Shown: positions 61,456-64,000 of the stretch, one piece after another
How positions within the stretch are numbered: the stretch's first letter is position 1
Layout of the letters: each line of letters opens with the position of its first letter
NCBI RefSeq assembly: GCF_020400605.1
Contig: NZ_JAINRD010000001.1
Span: forward strand, 496,001 to 560,000
Direction of reading: 5' to 3'
Origin: Streptomyces aculeolatus
Lineage (GTDB): Bacteria; Actinomycetota; Actinomycetes; Streptomycetales; Streptomycetaceae
DNA length: 64,000 nucleotides
Made by a program: the position numbers and the translations under genes
The notes under the pieces: model-generated
Seen by the model: only the letters and a program-made list of their open reading frames with translations
What the model was told of the DNA's origin: nothing
Databases searched by the model: none

Positions 61456-62285
61456 CGGACGCGGCGGCGCTGCCGGGGCAGCCGCGGGGCGGGGCGATCG
61501 CCGGGGCGGCCACCGCCCGCGCGACGTGCGTGCTGGCGCCCAACGCCTCGCCCATGACGCTCGACGGTACGAACACGTGGATCGTCGCCGAGCCGGATGC
61601 CGCGCGGGCCGTGGTGATCGACCCCGGGCCGCTGGACGAAGGGCACCTGGCGGCGGTCGTGGACACCGCGGAGCGGGCGGGCCTGCGGGTGGCGATCACG
61701 CTGCTCACCCACGGGCACGCGGACCACGCCGAGGGCGCGGCCCGCTTCGCCGAGCTGACCCGGACGAAGGTGCGGGCCCTGGACCCGGCGCTGCGCCTCG
61801 GCGACGAAGGGCTGGGCGCGGGGGACGTGATATCCGTCGGCGGGCTGGAGCTGCGGGTCGTACCCACGCCGGGGCATACCGCTGACTCGCTCTCCTTCCA
61901 CCTGCCGGCCGACTCCGCCGTGCTCACCGGGGACACGATCCTCGGCCGCGGGACGACGATGGTCGCCCATCCGGACGGCCGGCTCGGCGACTACCTGGAC
62001 TCGCTGCGCCGGCTGCGGTCCCTGACCGTGGACGACGGCGTCGCGACGGTGCTGCCGGGCCACGGGCCGGTGCTGGAGGACGCGCAGGGCGCGGTGGAGT
62101 ACTACCTGGCGCACCGCGCGACGCGGCTGGCACAGGTCGAGACGGCGGTCGAGAACGGGCACCGGACGCCGGCGGACGTGGTGGCGCACGTGTACGCGGA
62201 CGTGGACCGCACGCTGTGGCCCGCGGCGGAGCTGTCGGTGCGGGCCCAACTGGAGTACCTGGAGGAGCACGGCCTGATCTCGTAG
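61452..62285 (+). CDS. Metallo-beta-lactamase-fold hydrolase
   Basis: The 277-residue product has the metal motif THGHADHAEG (HxHxDH), a later His in PTPGHTADSL, Asp in LTGDTILG and His in VLPGHGPVLED. C-terminal helices (PADVVAHVYADVDRTLWPAA) are those of LACTB2-like proteins, some of which are RNases. Start GTG 61452 inside the preceding stop. Confidence 0.88.
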   Translation: MTDAAALPGQPRGGAIAGAATARATCVLAPNASPMTLDGTNTWIVAEPDAARAVVIDPGPLDEGHLAAVVDTAERAGLRVAITLLTHGHADHAEGAARFAELTRTKVRALDPALRLGDEGLGAGDVISVGGLELRVVPTPGHTADSLSFHLPADSAVLTGDTILGRGTTMVAHPDGRLGDYLDSLRRLRSLTVDDGVATVLPGHGPVLEDAQGAVEYYLAHRATRLAQVETAVENGHRTPADVVAHVYADVDRTLWPAAELSVRAQLEYLEEHGLIS

Positions 62286-62287
62286 CC

Positions 62288-62312
62288 GGACCGGCCCGGA
62301 CCGGCCCGGTCC
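62288..62312. terminator. Hairpin between convergent genes
   Basis: GGACCGG (62288-62294) pairs with CCGGTCC (62306-62312); the loop repeats the same motif (CCCGGACCGGC), so alternative pairings exist. It lies between the convergent hydrolase and crp genes and may terminate both. No T-tract. Confidence 0.4.
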
Positions 62313-62403
62313 CGTCGGTGCCGCGGTGGGCCCGGCGTCGTCGGCGCCCTGGCGGCTCGCCGTCGCGTTCGCGCCGCAATGGGCTGCTGTGGCGACCGGG
62401 GTG

Positions 62404-63078
62404 TCAGCGCGAGCGCTTGGCCAGGCGCTCGACGTCCAGCAGGATCACGGCCCGCGCCTCCAGGCGCAGCCAGCCGCGGCTGGCGAAGTCCGCCAGCGCC
62501 TTGTTGACCGTCTCTCGGGAGGCGCCGACGAGCTGGGCCAGCTCCTCCTGCGTCAGGTCGTGCACGACATGGATGCCCTCGTCCCCCGGCACGCCGAAGC
62601 GCCGCGAGAGGTCCAGCAGCGCGCGGGCGACGCGGCCCGGGACGTCGGAGAAGACCAGGTCGGACATCTGGTCGTTGGTGCGCCGCAGCCTGCGGGCGAC
62701 CGCGCGCAGCAGCGCGGAGGCGACCTCGGGGCGGGCGTTCAGCCAGGGCTGGAGGTCGCCGTGGCCGAGGCCCAGCAGCTTGACCTCGGTCAGCGCCGAG
62801 GCCGTGGCCGTGCGCGGGCCCGGGTCGAAGAGGGACAGCTCGCCGATCAGCTCGCCGGGGCCGAGTACGGCCAGCATGTTCTCGCGCCCGTCGGGGGAGG
62901 TGCGGTGGAGCTTGACCTTGCCCTCGGTGACGACGTAGAGCCGGTCGCCGGGCTCGCCCTCGTGGAAGAGCGCGTCACCGCGGGACAGCGTCGCCTCGGT
63001 CATGGAGGCACGCAGCTCCGCGGCCTGCTCGTCGTCGAGCGCGGCGAAGAGGGGCGCGCGCCGCAGAACGTCGTCCAC
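62404..63078 (-). CDS. crp: Crp/Fnr-family regulator Crp
   Basis: The 224-residue protein has a cyclic-nucleotide-binding domain (EGEPGDRLYVVTEGKVKLH, VLGPGELIGELSLFDPGPRTATASA) and a HTH (LTQEELAQLVGASRETVNKALADFASRGWL). It matches Streptomyces Crp, a regulator of germination, growth and secondary metabolism. Start GTG 63078 with AAGGAGAG upstream. A candidate Crp site lies 90-103 nt upstream. Confidence 0.93.
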   Translation of the reverse strand: MDDVLRRAPLFAALDDEQAAELRASMTEATLSRGDALFHEGEPGDRLYVVTEGKVKLHRTSPDGRENMLAVLGPGELIGELSLFDPGPRTATASALTEVKLLGLGHGDLQPWLNARPEVASALLRAVARRLRRTNDQMSDLVFSDVPGRVARALLDLSRRFGVPGDEGIHVVHDLTQEELAQLVGASRETVNKALADFASRGWLRLEARAVILLDVERLAKRSR

Positions 63079-63502
63079 GAGTTCTCTCCTTGTCGGGGTG
63101 CCCGGGCGACCCGCGGGCCGTTGCTCGGTCGGCCCCGTCGCTTTCCATGATGCCGGACAGTAAAACAGTGCGATCAGTCACAAGTTTGACGTACCGCAGC
63201 GTGAACCGTACGCCAGGGGTCCGATTGGCGGCACTTTTCCGGTGCTCAGCGGCGGGCGCTCGGGGGGTTGCACGGGGGCGCGCGGTTGCGCGTCGAGGCC
63301 TGGACGGACGCTCAACGAGCCGGTCGGGGCGCCGTCGTGCGGGACGCGTGGGTTGACCCGTACGGCCCTATTCCGCTCTCAGCGAACGCACCTCCTGCAA
63401 TCCGATAAACCGGACATAACGCTGCCGTGACAGCGTCGTGTGCGCGCCGTGCCAGCGGTCCTCGGCACGCTCCTTCCCGCAGACCGAGAAGGAGACACCC
63501 GT
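63079..63502. other. Divergent region between crp and ABC transporter gene
   Basis: A 424-nt gap. It contains the Crp-like site at 63168-63181 and A+T-rich stretches at about 63150-63195 and 63395-63425 (CAATCCGATAAACCGGACATAAC) that may hold the two promoters. No gene is evident. Confidence 0.45.
63168..63181. promoter_or_regulatory. Candidate Crp-binding site
   Basis: GTGCGATCAGTCAC exactly fits the motif GTG-N6-GNCAC reported for Streptomyces Crp. It lies 90 nt upstream of the crp start codon, which suggests autoregulation. Confidence 0.6.

Positions 63503-64000
<498 letters not shown>

Overview
The window comes from a high-G+C actinobacterium and reads as a Streptomyces-type chromosome. 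Coding regions have the strong third-position G/C bias of the genus. Several genes are signature members: a WblA-type WhiB protein, the Crp regulator, two SigE-family sigma factors, Spo0M, tandem CBS/CNNM membrane proteins and a pair of ArsA-like ATPases. The sequence was read by eye without database searches, so family names rest on recognisable motifs. Start sites were chosen from ribosome-binding sites and overlaps.

Layout. 0-7.7 kb is accessory: the end of a LuxR regulator, a leftward group (WD40 Ser/Thr kinase, two uncharacterised proteins, a membrane glutaredoxin-like protein), a pentapeptide-repeat protein, a decayed gene tail, a Cys-motif protein and an antitoxin/toxin-like pair, ending at a tRNA-Ser gene. 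7.8-16.5 kb is conserved core: SRP RNA, dnaX, the YbaB/EbfC gene, recR, a DUF5063 gene, aspartokinase and a SigE-type sigma factor with a membrane partner. 16.6-35.3 kb is mixed metabolism: SURF1, an S9 peptidase, an orphan DNA methyltransferase, Fe superoxide dismutase behind a Nur-type box, a secreted PL8 lyase, a cysteine-synthase-like/MFS pair behind a perfect palindrome, a secreted PHP phosphoesterase with a decayed partial copy beside it, and a sigma factor/membrane protein/L,D-transpeptidase operon.

35.5-43.5 kb is the most unusual part and looks like a signalling or defence island. It holds a STAND-like NTPase with a degenerate P-loop, a glycerophosphotransferase-like protein whose gene carries eight copies of a 7-bp repeat (a candidate phase switch), a membrane-anchored TIR protein, an SPFH membrane protein with internal module duplications, and a protein with two TIR domains fused to a GUN4-like domain. 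The SPFH and TIR-TIR-GUN4 genes overlap start-to-stop, and the membrane TIR gene meets them tail to tail. I suggest this as a candidate undescribed TIR-based immune system; the function is inference.

43.5-64 kb returns to conserved genes: aminoglycoside-phosphotransferase-like protein, two CNNM/CBS proteins, Spo0M, TetR with a membrane acyltransferase, a second Ser/Thr kinase, tRNA-Pro, metallophosphoesterase, YqeY, a bifunctional penicillin-binding protein, wblA, two ArsA-like ATPases, DUF4177, RidA, Nudix, metallo-beta-lactamase-fold protein, Crp with a candidate autoregulatory site, and the start of a drug-type ABC ATPase. No intact insertion sequence, integrase or CRISPR array was seen.
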